Part shown: positions 9,478-20,484 of the stretch, in pieces
How the letters are laid out: each line of letters starts with the position of its first letter
How positions within the stretch are numbered: position 1 is the first letter of the stretch
From: Acaryochloridaceae cyanobacterium RU_4_10
GTDB taxonomy: Bacteria; Cyanobacteriota; Cyanobacteriia; Thermosynechococcales; Thermosynechococcaceae
Direction: 5' to 3'
Assembly: GCA_012032135.1 (NCBI GenBank)
Contig: JAAURS010000003.1
Coordinates: 1 to 36,648 of the forward strand
DNA length: 36,648 nt
Translations under genes and position numbers: made by a program
The notes under the pieces: model-generated
The model's database searches: none
Told to the model about the DNA's origin: nothing
The model's input: the letters and a program-made list of their open reading frames with translations, nothing else

Positions 9478-9996
9478 ATGCCCATCCTTCAACGTTGGCG
9501 GAACGTTTTGTTATCCCTTGGCCTCTGCGGACTTCTACTGATTAGTTCGGGCTGCGCCGCCAAGCCCCCGTCTCCCTACGCTCAAGTGCAGCAAGAAAGC
9601 ACTCAACGGGGCGCGCCGAAGGCTGTGGCCAAGACGGCAACCCAAGGGAGTGAGTTTAATCGGTTTTTCCCAAAACCAGGCAATGGATTTGAACGAGTTT
9701 ACACTCAGGAGAAAAAGGGCTTTGCAGAAGCCAAGTTAAAAAAAGATGGCAAGGATATGGCAATGTTGTCGATTTCTGACACCAGCAGCATTCCAGCAGC
9801 GGCCCAAAAATATGCCCAAAGTACCGAAAAAATTGCGGGGTTTCCCACAGTTGAGGTGGGGACAACGCAAACGGGGGTTTTAGTGGGTGGCCACTATCAA
9901 GTCAAAGTCCTCTCCCGCAATCCTTCCTTTGATAAGGGCGATCGCAAGGAGTGGATTGCAAAATTCGATTTACAAGGGCTTTCTAAGCTCCGTTAA
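9478..9996 (+). CDS. Cyanobacterial lipoprotein, function unknown
   Basis: 172 aa with lipobox-like LLISSGCAA. Confidence 0.6.
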   Translation: MPILQRWRNVLLSLGLCGLLLISSGCAAKPPSPYAQVQQESTQRGAPKAVAKTATQGSEFNRFFPKPGNGFERVYTQEKKGFAEAKLKKDGKDMAMLSISDTSSIPAAAQKYAQSTEKIAGFPTVEVGTTQTGVLVGGHYQVKVLSRNPSFDKGDRKEWIAKFDLQGLSKLR

Positions 9997-10028
9997 TGTT
10001 GTAAACCTATGCAGGCAAATACTTTCTT

Positions 10029-10916
10029 ATGAGCAAACCCATTTTTGAACTTGTGGATGAACTGCCCACCGGGGGCATCACCATCCTGTCATTGCGATCG
10101 CTGGATTTTGTGGTTCCAGGGCAGTGGCAAAACTTAGTCGGCTTTAACAACACCATTAAAGCCGTCACAGGCGAAACGGATGAAGCATTGATCCAACAAA
10201 TTGGCGAACGTGCCGTCCAACTCTTTAACGACAAGTCCCAGGGCTATCAAAATGCCCTTTGGTTGTACCAAACCGTCGATAGTGCTTCTGGCGCACTGGG
10301 TGCAGCGGCTATGGCCAATAAAGTGGGTCAGGATATTTCATTCCTAGGCTTTTTGCAAAACCTCACCCCCAAACCCGAAAAAGCCCAAAGCATTGACCTC
10401 TGCGTCAAGCTGGTGGTCGAACTGGTCGCCTTCTGCCAAATTAACGGCATCCCTGGCGATAGCATTGGTGACTTTCTGGCAGCCTTAGGAGACTACAGCG
10501 GTGAATCTCTGATGCGGATGGCTGCCCTGGTTTGTTTTGACGGACTCGTTCCCTTGGGGCCAGACTTTGCGTTGAAAGGACTGTCCACCCTCAATACGAT
10601 GTCCCCAAACGATTTGGAGCACAATAAGACCTTTAACGGTGTTAAGTCTCTCATTCCAGGGGGCGATTCAGCGGGACAGCTTTCCTTTATTACCAGCAGC
10701 ATGGATTCTGTGAAAGGCTGGATGACAGATTTTGTGTCCTCACGAGGCGTAACTCCCGAACAAGTGGTAGACAATCTGACGAAGTTTGTTGAAATTTCCA
10801 AAGATAAGCTGGATTATCTGGGAGCCTTTCTAGATATGACGTGTAACTACTACACCCATACCGGAACCCAGACCCTAGCGCGACGGCTGATCGAACGAGC
10901 AGTTGCGGAAATCTAA
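10029..10916 (+). CDS. Conserved hypothetical protein
   Basis: Complete 295 aa ORF with good coding character. Confidence 0.7.
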   Translation: MSKPIFELVDELPTGGITILSLRSLDFVVPGQWQNLVGFNNTIKAVTGETDEALIQQIGERAVQLFNDKSQGYQNALWLYQTVDSASGALGAAAMANKVGQDISFLGFLQNLTPKPEKAQSIDLCVKLVVELVAFCQINGIPGDSIGDFLAALGDYSGESLMRMAALVCFDGLVPLGPDFALKGLSTLNTMSPNDLEHNKTFNGVKSLIPGGDSAGQLSFITSSMDSVKGWMTDFVSSRGVTPEQVVDNLTKFVEISKDKLDYLGAFLDMTCNYYTHTGTQTLARRLIERAVAEI

Positions 10917-10927
10917 GCGACACAAGA

Positions 10928-10977
10928 CAGTACTTCTTTTAGACGACCGATCGTGTTTTTCTCTAGAAGAAGTACTG
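10928..10977. terminator. Bidirectional terminator between convergent genes
   Basis: Inverted repeat CAGTACTTCTT (10928-10938) / AAGAAGTACTG (10967-10977). Confidence 0.65.
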
Positions 10978-10985
10978 ACTAACGC

Positions 10986-11618
10986 TCATACTTGGTCGGA
11001 TGCTCTTCTGCGGGGATTGGAGTTAGCGGTAATTTCCTGGAAGTCCAAACCATTGAGGGGTTTTAGCAAAATAATACGGCGTCGCAATTGAACCAACGCG
11101 CCTTGTTTTTGCAGCGCGCCCAAAAATCGCGTCACCGTAACCCGCGAACAACCCACCATTTCCCCAATTGCAGAATGCGGGAGAGGGATATCAATCAACA
11201 CCCCTTCAGGAACCCTCCGTCCAAAGCGAACTCCCAGCCATTCAATCAGATAAGCCAAGCGATTTAGGGTTCGATCGTGGGCCAGAAAACTTGCCAGTTG
11301 AGCCGATCGCTGAGCGTGTTCGAGAATGGCATTAAGATGGTGAGACCATAGAGCCTGAGGCACAAGCATCGCTTCGGTTCGAGTCACACATTCAGCTTGA
11401 AAGGGGGACAGCTTTGCTAAAGGTAGACCCACTAATTCGCCCGAGCCCCAATATCCTAAAGAGATTACATTACCTTGGTCTGTCCAAGTTAATGTCCTGA
11501 CAAGGCCACGATCGATCAGCCATAGTTCTTCTTCCTGTAATGGAATGGATTCTTTGGGGGCAAAGGTACAATGGGTCGCTTCACAGAAAGGTTTTGGGTT
11601 GAAAAAAGTTGCAGACAT
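10986..11618 (-). CDS. Crp/Fnr-family transcriptional regulator
   Basis: cNMP-binding-like fold region plus winged HTH IPLPHSAIGEMVGCSRVTVTRFLGALQKQGAL; start MSATFF at 11618 preferred because the 11798 start overlaps the upstream gene. Confidence 0.88.
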   Translation of the reverse strand: MSATFFNPKPFCEATHCTFAPKESIPLQEEELWLIDRGLVRTLTWTDQGNVISLGYWGSGELVGLPLAKLSPFQAECVTRTEAMLVPQALWSHHLNAILEHAQRSAQLASFLAHDRTLNRLAYLIEWLGVRFGRRVPEGVLIDIPLPHSAIGEMVGCSRVTVTRFLGALQKQGALVQLRRRIILLKPLNGLDFQEITANSNPRRRASDQV

Positions 11619-11739
11619 GCTTGGAGGTCTATTGTGATATCTGACCTTCGAATTGTCAGCAATTATACCTTCTAGTGTATGGATGAATACGCTTTCAGAT
11701 GCAATCGGACTCAGGTAATCGATCGTTTGTGAAGATGCC

Positions 11740-12855
11740 CTAAGCAGTCTTGGATTTAATAAAATTGTCCAAACCATCCACAACCTTTGCGGACACAATC
11801 TTATCGCCTTCTTTCAATTGACGGAGCACGTCTTCACCCTCTACCACGTAGCCAAACACTGCGTAGCGCCCATCCAAAAGATTGCGGCCAGCAGGGGTTA
11901 ATTCTGGCTCAAACAAGAAAAAGAAAAACTGTGAAGATCCCCCATTAGGGTCTTCGCCTGGAGTTGCCATTGCAACCGTTCCGTAAGCTGAAAAAGGTAA
12001 AACGGGACTGTCTAGATACCGTCCACTTTCTTCTAGAGTTGCACCGTAAAAGGGTTTTTCATCCCCTTTGACCAAGATTTCCATCGGAATCGATCGGTAC
12101 TTTCCACTCGTTGGGTCCACAAATCCGACTTCAGGCCCTTGTGGGTCGCCCGTTTGCAAGACGTAAGACTCTTCTGCACGGGTAAAGGGCAAGCCATTAT
12201 AAAAACCCCGCTGCACTAAATCTACAAAATTACCTGCTGTGACGGGTGCGCTGTAACCATCCGCTACCAAGGTCATTGGGCCTTTGGTGGTTTCAATTGC
12301 AATGGTGGCCCGTCCTTTAAGCTGCGGTAAATTACGATAGGCTTCGGGGACTTCGTAAGGAAATTTAGTCACCATGGAAGCTTCTAGGGTGCCAATGATA
12401 TCGAGCAATTCATTCTTTTTGGCCACAATCCGATCGCCATCCTTCTCTTCCGCGATCGCCTTCAAGTCCGCTAATTCAGTCTCAATCTGCCCCACCAGCT
12501 CCGTTGCCTTAGGTCGATTTTGCTCTGGCACGCTAGCCAAAATATCATCCTTACGACGACTGAGAATAGATATAGCCTTCCCTACATCGCCATTAATCCC
12601 CGCCCATCGTCTGGCACGAACTTGACCGCCGATATCTTCAATATTGGTCTGAATTTGGCGGATAAAATCATTATCGAAAGGGAGGGCTATGCGAAGGAGC
12701 GATCGCGGGTCCGTTACAGCATTTCCAGGTGGGAGCCCCGCAATTAACATGGATGCTTGAGCAGGCAGACACAGTACCAGGCAAAGTCCAAGCGCTAGCG
12801 CAGTGGGCAAACAGATCCGAAAAAGTTTCTTAAACTCGTTAAATAGACTTTTCAT
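11740..12855 (-). CDS. Cyclophilin-type peptidyl-prolyl cis-trans isomerase (TLP38/TLP40-like)
   Basis: 371 aa with signal peptide, helical N-terminal region and cyclophilin domain (VTAGNFVDLVQRGFYNGLPFTRA, GDPQG, SSQFFFFL). Confidence 0.88.
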   Translation of the reverse strand: MKSLFNEFKKLFRICLPTALALGLCLVLCLPAQASMLIAGLPPGNAVTDPRSLLRIALPFDNDFIRQIQTNIEDIGGQVRARRWAGINGDVGKAISILSRRKDDILASVPEQNRPKATELVGQIETELADLKAIAEEKDGDRIVAKKNELLDIIGTLEASMVTKFPYEVPEAYRNLPQLKGRATIAIETTKGPMTLVADGYSAPVTAGNFVDLVQRGFYNGLPFTRAEESYVLQTGDPQGPEVGFVDPTSGKYRSIPMEILVKGDEKPFYGATLEESGRYLDSPVLPFSAYGTVAMATPGEDPNGGSSQFFFFLFEPELTPAGRNLLDGRYAVFGYVVEGEDVLRQLKEGDKIVSAKVVDGLDNFIKSKTA

Positions 12856-13005
12856 GGTGCGTAGATCATCTTTCGTTAGAGTTTGCGGTGTGCATCAAGC
12901 ATCCCAATAGGGCTTCTATCTGCCCCATACCACTCTAAACCATCGAGTTGCTGGATTATCACTACGTCTATCCAGCGATTCTCGATCGATCCCAATGGCA
13001 GCATC

Positions 13006-13037
13006 TTGTAGGGGCGCATGGCCATGCGCCCCTACAA
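13006..13037. repeat. 32-bp perfect palindrome of a type often dispersed in cyanobacterial genomes
   Basis: TTGTAGGGGCGCATGGCCATGCGCCCCTACAA. Confidence 0.95.
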
Positions 13038-13070
13038 CTCAGCGCGCTAAAAGTGCCTTGTTTGAAGGTT

Positions 13071-13964
13071 CTAGAACTGAGTGCGGATTTTGAGTCCTTG
13101 GAGCTGAGCCGCCACCACTGCGGGAACAAACCCAAGACAATGTTGAGAAGAATGAGCAAACTGTTCTGGCTTGCCGCTTACAAAAAAGCTGGTTTCAGGT
13201 GCTGTTTGATTGCTTTTCAAATTCAGTAATTCCAATTCCTGTGCCGCTGCTGCTGCCATCTGCACCGCAGGGTTCACTAAAGTGACGCTTTGGGGTAACA
13301 ACTGTTCTATGACAGGAGCTAAATGGGGGTAGTGGGTACAGCCATAAACCAGCGTATCAATTTCAGCCTCAACCAGCGGTTGGAGACGCTTCCAAACAAT
13401 ACTGCGGGTTTGGGGATGCAAAATTTGGTTGGCTTCAATAAGGGGTACAAATTCTGGGCAAGCCACTTGAAAGACTTCCACCTCAGGCTTAATTTCTGAG
13501 ATGGCCCGTTTGTAGCAGTTACTGGCCACGGTTGCGGGTGTGGCAATGACGCCTATCTTGCAACCGGACCGGACGGCGGCTCTGGCTCCTGGTAAAATCA
13601 CGCCCAAGATTGGAATATCAAACTCATTGCGGACGGCATCTAGGGCCAATGCCGAACTGGTATTACAGGCCATGATGGCCATTTTGATGGGTTGCCCCAC
13701 GAGCCAAGTTAAAATTTGCCGAACTAATTCTTGAATCTCGTCTTGAGAACGGGTGCCGTAGGGAACATGAGCGGTATCCCCAAAATATAGAAAAGATTCG
13801 TGGGGGAGTTGGCGCTGTAATTCTCTTAAAACTGTGAGCCCACCCACTCCACTATCAAAAACACCGATGGGTAAATCTTGAGGGATTCGACGAGAGGAGG
13901 GCTGCAAACGGGTCTCAAAAATAGAATTAGCCTTACGATCGCAACGGCTTTGCACGGGGTCCAC
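13071..13964 (-). CDS. murI: Glutamate racemase
   Basis: IGVFDSGVGGLTVLREL, YFGDTAHVPYGTRS, MACNTSSALA, YGCTHYPHL. Confidence 0.96.
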   Translation of the reverse strand: MDPVQSRCDRKANSIFETRLQPSSRRIPQDLPIGVFDSGVGGLTVLRELQRQLPHESFLYFGDTAHVPYGTRSQDEIQELVRQILTWLVGQPIKMAIMACNTSSALALDAVRNEFDIPILGVILPGARAAVRSGCKIGVIATPATVASNCYKRAISEIKPEVEVFQVACPEFVPLIEANQILHPQTRSIVWKRLQPLVEAEIDTLVYGCTHYPHLAPVIEQLLPQSVTLVNPAVQMAAAAAQELELLNLKSNQTAPETSFFVSGKPEQFAHSSQHCLGFVPAVVAAQLQGLKIRTQF

Positions 13965-14081
13965 TGTTCCTTACACACTCACACTGAACAGATTATTACC
14001 GATCTTTCTCAAAAAATCCGCTTTTTAACCCCAATATCTTAATTATTTTTGATGCGTCCTTTATTTTTATGCCAATTCAGC

Positions 14082-14113
14082 AAAGCTGTGGACGCACTCA
14101 GGTCCACAGCTTT
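14082..14113 (-). terminator. Terminator-like hairpin downstream of the EF-G-like gene
   Basis: AAAGCTGTGGAC (14082-14093) / GTCCACAGCTTT (14102-14113), perfect 12-bp arms. Confidence 0.6.
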
Positions 14114-14129
14114 CAATTCAGATATGGTC

Positions 14130-16147
14130 TTAAGCTGCCGAGTTAGCCATGGCCAACACCCGCTCGGCAATTTTGTCCGGGACCTCTTGGAGATGGTCTT
14201 CTTGCCAGTGGAAAAAGCCCACTCCTTGGGTCAGCGATCGCAGTTCTATAATGAGGCCGTGCATTTCCGCCATCGGCAAATAGGCAGACACCTCATCCCA
14301 ACCGTGCCAGCCCTCTTTCCCTTCATAGCCCAACACCTGCCCTCGCCGATTGGTAATCAGGCGCAACACGCTAGAGGTAAAAGCAGTGGGGGTTGAAATA
14401 ACAATGCGCTCGATGGGTTCTAGCAAAACGGGTTGACAGTTAGGCATTCCAGACTGCATGGCCAAACGGGCCGCCTGCTTAAAGGCTTGCTCAGAGCTGT
14501 CTACGGAGTGATAGGACCCATTGGTCAACGTCACGGACACATCCACCACAGGGAATCCATAAATGCCGTTGACCAAAAACTCTCGTACCCCCATTTCAAC
14601 GCCAGGAATGTACTGCCTGGGCACTGCACCCCCCACGATCGTTTCCTTGAATTGGAACCCTTCGCCCCTCGGTTGGGGTTGAATATCTAGATGAACATCA
14701 CCAAACTGTCCGTGACCGCCCGTTTGATGTTTGTAGCGGCCATGACTACTCGCAGACTTACGAATGGTTTCGCAGTAAGAGATATGGGGAGCCTGCATTT
14801 GGACGGGCAAGTTGTACTTGCGTTCCAGGCGTTCCTTGGCAATGAGTAAATGGATTTCACCTTGACCCCAGAGCAAAATTTCATGGGTGTTGTCTTGCAT
14901 TGCCCAGCTCAAGGCCGGATCTTCTTCTTGAAGTTTATTGAGAGCCGCAGTCAACTTCACCTCGTCTTTACGATTTTGGGGTCGAACCGCTTGGGCAAAA
15001 ACGGGGCTAAGGCGATCGCCACGGGGTAACTCAGAAACCTCTGCACTAAGACCATTGCCAAAGAGGGTATCACCTGTCTGAATGGCGTCCATCCGCCCGA
15101 GAGCCACAATGTCCCCCGCACTTGCCTGAGCCACACTGGACTGCTGCTGCCCCATTAACCGATAGATGCCGCTCACCCGAACTTTGTTTAAAGACATGCC
15201 ATCAGTTAAGGTGCCCTGCCAGACTCGTACTAAGGATAACTTACCCCCTTGAGCGGAGATAAAGGTCTTCAGGACTTGGGCAATAGGGCCGTCTCCCGTT
15301 CCCAAGCCTCGCAGTTCAGCCGTTTCTTGGGCATCCGGTGCTTCTTTCTCTAGGGCATTCAGTAACGGGCGAACCCAAATCCTTGCTCTGCTACTCCCAG
15401 GAATACTGGAACGATGAGATCGGCTCCCAGGTCTTCTTTGAGATCTTTGAGGACTTCCGTTTCTGTTGGATTGATATCTTCTAAAAGTTCTTCTAAGAGA
15501 TGGTCATCAAACTCTGCAAGCGTTTCCAGCATTTCAGCTCTGGCTGCATGTTCTTCATCTTGTAACTCCGCAGGCAACGGAATGGGGTCTGCTGGAGCGT
15601 CAGGATGATATTGAAAGGCTTGTTCTGTAATGAGGTCGATAAACCCTTTCAAGGTTTCATTTTGGCCGATAGGATACTGTTGGGGGACTAGAGGACGGCT
15701 GGAGACCTCTTTGAGAGCGTTCAACACCTCTTGAAAAGGTGTCACTGCCCGATCCATTTTGTTCAGGAACACTAGATGGGGAATGCTCCAATCGTCTAAG
15801 ACCCGAAACAAAGGTGCAAGGGTGAGAACTTTTTGTGGGTCCGGTTCGCAGACCACTACGGCAGCGTCAACCCCCACAAGGGCATTCAGGCTTTCCTGAT
15901 ACAACTCCACCGAACCGGGACAATCTAGAAATGTAAAATGAAGGCTGCCGTGTTCAACACTGGCAGCCGTTATCTCTGTACTCATTTGTCTTCCCCGGGC
16001 TTCTGCTGATGCATCCCCCACGGTGTTTCCATTTTTGACCGAGCCCCTACGGGAAACTGCTCCTGAAACATAGAGCAAACTTTCTAAGAGCGTGGTTTTG
16101 CCACTTGAATAAGGGCCAACAATTGCAACATTACGGAAGCCGATCAT
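14130..16147 (-). CDS. Elongation factor G-like GTPase paralogue, one frameshift near 15375
   Basis: MIGFRNVAIVGPYSSGKTTLLESLL (start 16147), FLNKMDR, then domains II-V in 14130-15305; frame joins at GVAEQGFG(V)RPLLNALEKEAPD by adding one G. Confidence 0.88.
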
Positions 16148-16424
16148 GTTTGCCTCCTGGCAGGACTGAGTGGATTTTTTAAAGAACCCATCCTTGATGG
16201 GAAACCAAAAATGGGCCAAGACTCGTCTGCTAAAGCATGAACACTAAACCCATCACCATTAAAATGAATTTCGACACTAGTCTCAGTGTTTAGTAGACTG
16301 AGAGTCTTATTCTCGATCTAACCTCAGGGATAGCCTAATGTCTTAACCTTGCGATTACTCTTAACGCAGGGGTAAACGCACGTAAAGGATATCTACGTTT
16401 TGTAAAGAAGGAGCGCAGCGATTC

Positions 16425-17515
16425 GTGCGGATTCAGTCGGTTTTGATTACGAGTTTACCCTGGCTTTGAGCCTAGGAACATTCACCCCGTTTGGTGCTAG
16501 CGCCCAAACACTGCCTTCAACGCCGACGAACGAGCTTCGACTCTTTGATTTGTTCAAGCAAGGGAAGGCTTTAATTGATGCGGGCAAGTATGACCAGGCC
16601 GTAGAAATCTATCGGCAGGCGCTATCTTTTGATGGGAAAAATGCGCGGATTTTTTCAGCGGTGGGATATATCCGCACGCAACAAGGCGCTTATCCAGATG
16701 CGATCGCAGCCTACAGACAGGCGATTGCGATCGACCCGCGCGATGCCAATTTTTACTATGCGGTGGCTTTTTGTTACGCCAATATGAATGACTATGGCAA
16801 TGCGATTCGGCATTACGAACAAGCCATTCAGTTGGATCCCAAATTGCTTCAAGCGTATGAAGGATTGGCGGTTATTAATAGTCGTCAGAGAAATTTTCCA
16901 GCGGCGTTGGCCCTGTACCAAAAAATTGTATCCATCGATCCGAAGAATGCGAATGCCTATCGTTCCCTTGGAATTCTGGCCCTCCAGCAACAGCGGGTAC
17001 CTGAGGCGATCGCCGCGCTCCAACAGGCGGCTCAGTTTGCGCCCAAGAGTGGGGATGTGCAAATTGGGTTGGCCTATGCCCATATCGCCCAAGGGAATGC
17101 TCCTGCTGCGGTGGCTGCGGCCAATGAAGCGCTTCGGTTAGAGCCGCGTAATGCCAAGGTTAATGTCAAGGCTGGCAATATTTTGCTTTCCCAGGGCAGT
17201 GCGGAGGCAGCAATGGCAGCGTATCGTAAGGCAACCAATGTAGATAGTAAACTGCCCGATGGGTACATTGGCGTAGGGGATGTAATGCGGAGCAAGGGCG
17301 ATTCGATTGGGGCGATCGTGGCGTACCGCGAGGCCCTTCAGCGACAGCCACAAAGTGCTGAAGCGCACTATAAGTTAGGTTTAGCGCTTCAGGATCGGAA
17401 CCGCAAGGATGAGGCGATCGCGGAATTCAGAACGGCACGACAAATTTATCAAAGCCAAGGACAATCTGAGGCTGTTAACCGGGTTAATTCTGCACTGCGG
17501 CAGTTAGGCCAGTAG
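16425..17515 (+). CDS. Exported TPR-repeat protein, one frameshift in the signal peptide
   Basis: Repeated TPRs (YRQAIAIDPRDANFYYAVAFCYANMNDYGNAIRHYEQAIQLDP); signal peptide VRIQSVLITSL(P)LALSLGTFTPFGASAQT restored by adding one C to CCC near 16460. Confidence 0.82.
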
Positions 17516-17544
17516 TGTGTTTTGCACTGAGCGATCGCCCCCTT

Positions 17545-18231
17545 TCAAACACAAACCCCTTTCTGCACTATCAACTGACGCACCCATTGCAACCAACCTT
17601 CAAATCCTTCGAGCGTTTTTGTAGAAACTGCAAAAATGGGAACCTGAGGATTTACTTGACGTACATTGGCTTTAATTCGCTCTAGGTCGATTTCTAAGTA
17701 AGGGGTTAAGTCTGTCTTCGTAATGATTAAGCAGTCCGCCTCTCGAAACATGATGGGGTATTTGAGCGGTTTATCTTCCCCTTCAGTTACACTGAGCAAC
17801 GCAACCTTGGCATGTTCGCCCACTTCAAATTCAGCGGGGCAGACCAAGTTCCCCACATTTTCAACCCAGACCAAGTCCAATGATGCTGGATCGTGCTCGT
17901 GAGATAGGCTGTGAATGCCACCAGCAACCATTTTGGAGTCTAAATGGCAGGCTCTTCCTGTATTAATGGCAATGACGGGAACTCCGTACTGACGCAACCG
18001 TTCGGCATCTAACTCCGTGGTCATGTCGCCTTCAATGACGGCCATTTTGCATTCAGGATTGAGGGCTTGGAGGGTCCGTTCGAGTAATTGGGTTTTACCC
18101 GCACCAGGGCTGCTCATCAAATTCACGCAGACAATCCCCCATTCCTCAAAATGGGCTCGGTTATGGTCTGCTCCATCTTGATTGGCATGAAGCAAATTGA
18201 TTTCTAGGGCTGCGTCAAAGGTTTGGTGCAT
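17545..18231 (-). CDS. HypB-like GTPase; in this context a guanidine hydrolase nickel accessory protein (GhaB-like)
   Basis: [17 protein letters not shown]-loop, [20 protein letters not shown]; adjacent to HypA-like and arginase-family genes. Confidence 0.88.
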   Translation of the reverse strand: MHQTFDAALEINLLHANQDGADHNRAHFEEWGIVCVNLMSSPGAGKTQLLERTLQALNPECKMAVIEGDMTTELDAERLRQYGVPVIAINTGRACHLDSKMVAGGIHSLSHEHDPASLDLVWVENVGNLVCPAEFEVGEHAKVALLSVTEGEDKPLKYPIMFREADCLIITKTDLTPYLEIDLERIKANVRQVNPQVPIFAVSTKTLEGFEGWLQWVRQLIVQKGVCV

Positions 18232-18274
18232 AGGTCAGGTCTCTATCCTCTAGTTGTGGACGATCGGGGCAATA

Positions 18275-18655
18275 TCACAGAGTTTCCTGGATTTGTGGTT
18301 GGCCTAATAACGCATATTCAAGACGGTTGATTTTTAATTCCCGTCCCGAGCGAATATCTTCCATTGGAGATTGACAGTCTGGACAAGCGTATTGCACGCC
18401 AATATCGGGTTTGTACTCTTTCTGGCAGGGATGACAAAACGCGATCAGCGGGGTTTCGCGAATGACGAGTTCTGCACCAGCCAGAAAAGTATTTTGGGTT
18501 TGTACCGTAAAGGCAAATTGCAAACTGGCTGGTTCGACACAGGTAAAGTTCCCGACCGTTAAGTGAACCTTTGAAATAGTCGGAGGCTCAGGCTGCGATT
18601 CCCACCAATCTTGGAGGGTGAGAATCAGCGCTCTGGTCATGTCAGTTTCATGCAT
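18275..18655 (-). CDS. HypA-like nickel/zinc metallochaperone (GhaA-like in this context)
   Basis: MHETDMTRAL N-terminus, C-x2-C...C-x2-C zinc site (FCHPCQKEY...YACPDCQS). Confidence 0.9.
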   Translation of the reverse strand: MHETDMTRALILTLQDWWESQPEPPTISKVHLTVGNFTCVEPASLQFAFTVQTQNTFLAGAELVIRETPLIAFCHPCQKEYKPDIGVQYACPDCQSPMEDIRSGRELKINRLEYALLGQPQIQETL

Positions 18656-18688
18656 TGTGAGGAGTCTGGCGTTGAGACTGCATCTTTA

Positions 18689-19879
18689 CTAAGCCCAAGC
18701 TCGATCCACTTGCATATTGGCAACGGGATGGATATAGCTAGGTTTCGCTTGTCGGGGTAACTGGCCTGACAATACGAGATGGGCCAATGCATCGCAAATG
18801 ACGCGGGTGGCCATTAGGGAGGTCATATCGCTCACATCATAGGGGGGGGATACTTCAACAATTTCCAGTCCGCAAACCGGAGCGCGCTGAATAATTTTGC
18901 CTAGGAGCGCAAGGGCCTCGCGGGGCAATAAGCCGCCGGGTTCAGGCCAGCCCGTTCCAGGGACAAATCCCGCATCAATGCAATCAATATCAAAACTGAT
19001 ATAAACGCAATCCGTACCGTCCAGCGCTCGTTCGAGGGCAAAGTCAACGGCGGCATCAATGCCCATTTCAGTAATGTCGGTTACCGTCAAAATATTAGTG
19101 GCCCGTTCTCTACAAACCTTGACGCCTTGACGGGGGACTTGCCAACCCCCTATACCGAGCTGGACCAAATTTTTGGCGGGTGCGTTGGCCATATTGGTGG
19201 CATGAAACCAAGGGCAAGTGTGCATCCGTTCGTCCAAGTCGGTTTCTTGAGTATCCACGTGACGATCGAAGTGGATGATGCCCATTTTTTTGTCCCCCAA
19301 GTGACGGCACACACCGCGAACCGTCGGGAAACCAATGGAATGATCGCCACCTAGAATGATGGGAAAGGCTCCAGAACTAAAAATATGAGCGACGCCCTTA
19401 GAAATTTGGTCGAAGGACTTTTCATTATTGGCAGGAATAGTAAAAATATCGCCCACATCGCACAGCGTAATTTGCTCCCGTAAGTCAACCCCAAGCTCAA
19501 AGTTATAGGGGGTATACAAAGCTGAAATCCGACGGATCCCTTGCGGCCCAAACCGAGTGCCGGGACGATAGGTGGTCCCCGAATCATGGGGCACTCCTAC
19601 GATCGCAACATCATATTCGCCCACTTTCCGCACATCTTCAACGTAGGGGGCCTTCATAAAGGTGTTGATGCCTGCATAGTGAGGCAGTTCCCCCCGAGAG
19701 AACGTGGGAATAGTGCGATCACGGATGCTGTCCGCTGCTTCAAGCCCAAATTCAAGTCCTTGAGAGACCTCTTGCTGCCATCCGGTTAGAGGCAATTGTG
19801 CCTCTTTGGCCAGAGCGCGATTGGCTTCTGTATCGGGAGCATTGGATTGAGGCGATTGAAAATCGGGAAGATCCGTCAT
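18689..19879 (-). CDS. gdmH: Arginase/agmatinase-superfamily hydrolase, probable Ni-dependent guanidine hydrolase (GdmH-like)
   Basis: 396 aa; metal motifs GGDHS, HFDRHVD, SFDIDCIDAGFVPGTGWPEPGG; adjacent hypA/hypB-like genes and NitT/TauT ABC importer as in Synechocystis sll1077-sll1082. Confidence 0.82.
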   Translation of the reverse strand: MTDLPDFQSPQSNAPDTEANRALAKEAQLPLTGWQQEVSQGLEFGLEAADSIRDRTIPTFSRGELPHYAGINTFMKAPYVEDVRKVGEYDVAIVGVPHDSGTTYRPGTRFGPQGIRRISALYTPYNFELGVDLREQITLCDVGDIFTIPANNEKSFDQISKGVAHIFSSGAFPIILGGDHSIGFPTVRGVCRHLGDKKMGIIHFDRHVDTQETDLDERMHTCPWFHATNMANAPAKNLVQLGIGGWQVPRQGVKVCRERATNILTVTDITEMGIDAAVDFALERALDGTDCVYISFDIDCIDAGFVPGTGWPEPGGLLPREALALLGKIIQRAPVCGLEIVEVSPPYDVSDMTSLMATRVICDALAHLVLSGQLPRQAKPSYIHPVANMQVDRAWA

Positions 19880-20089
19880 GACTTAGTACCTTTGGACAAC
19901 ATACATTTTTCCAACACAAGATAGGCACAGAAAAGAGGGTTAGGGTCAGACCAAACACAAAAGCAGCCCTGCCAACTACCCAGCATCATTATCTCCCACA
20001 CCCGATCAACTGACGAAAACACTTTGACAACCGCCATTGATGGTTTGAGACCCATCTGGCATCGATTGGGTTTAGGGACGCAGATTTTT

Positions 20090-20131
20090 GTAACATTGAG
20101 TACATTTTGTTGTCAACTCCATTGTTAAGTT
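20090..20131 (+). promoter_or_regulatory. Predicted NtcA-activated promoter for the guanidine ABC importer
   Basis: GTAACATTGAGTAC (GTA-N8-TAC, 20090-20103), 22 nt spacer, TAAGTT (TA-N3-T, 20126-20131). Confidence 0.72.
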
Positions 20132-20247
20132 ACTAAAAATTGGAATTAACCTTGACAACAAAAAAATAAAAGTATACCCCTAGCCATCTCTTTCAACACA
20201 TGTTAGAACGGCTATGTCGAGGTTAATAAGATTTTTTAACAACCATC

Positions 20248-20372
20248 ACTTCTAGGGCTTTAGTTTAATTAAATCTCAACTGCGTTTTGGTCCCAGAAAA
20301 GCAGGCTGCGTTCTAAAGATCAACCTCCAAAATTCACTGGTTAAGAGGCTGGAGAAGAGCCCAGGAGAAGCC
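20248..20372 (+). ncRNA. Probable guanidine-I (ykkC) riboswitch aptamer
   Basis: CTAGGG (20252-20257), TTTTGGTCCCAGAAA (20285-20299) and GGAGAAGAGCCCAGGAGA (20351-20368) in the order of ykkC conserved elements, upstream of a guanidine-type ABC importer. Confidence 0.68.
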
Positions 20373-20484
20373 TCAGCTTGTTAGAGCTGTTTCTTACCCT
20401 AGTTTTTTATCCAGAGTGGGGGTTAGATAACATTAGATACAAAACATCTCTCTTTTTTCTTTCAATACCCCCAAAGGATATTTC

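Noticed and set aside
13006-13037. 32-bp perfect palindrome as a novel regulatory site
   Set aside because: GTAGGGGCG...CGCCCCTAC palindromes are, to my knowledge, common dispersed repeats in cyanobacterial genomes.
12948-13229. 93-aa + strand ORF
   Set aside because: Overlaps murI on the opposite strand and contains the dispersed palindrome; no recognisable domain.
19110-19789. Several ORFs of 66-82 aa overlapping the arginase-family gene
   Set aside because: Alternative-frame shadows of a well-supported CDS.
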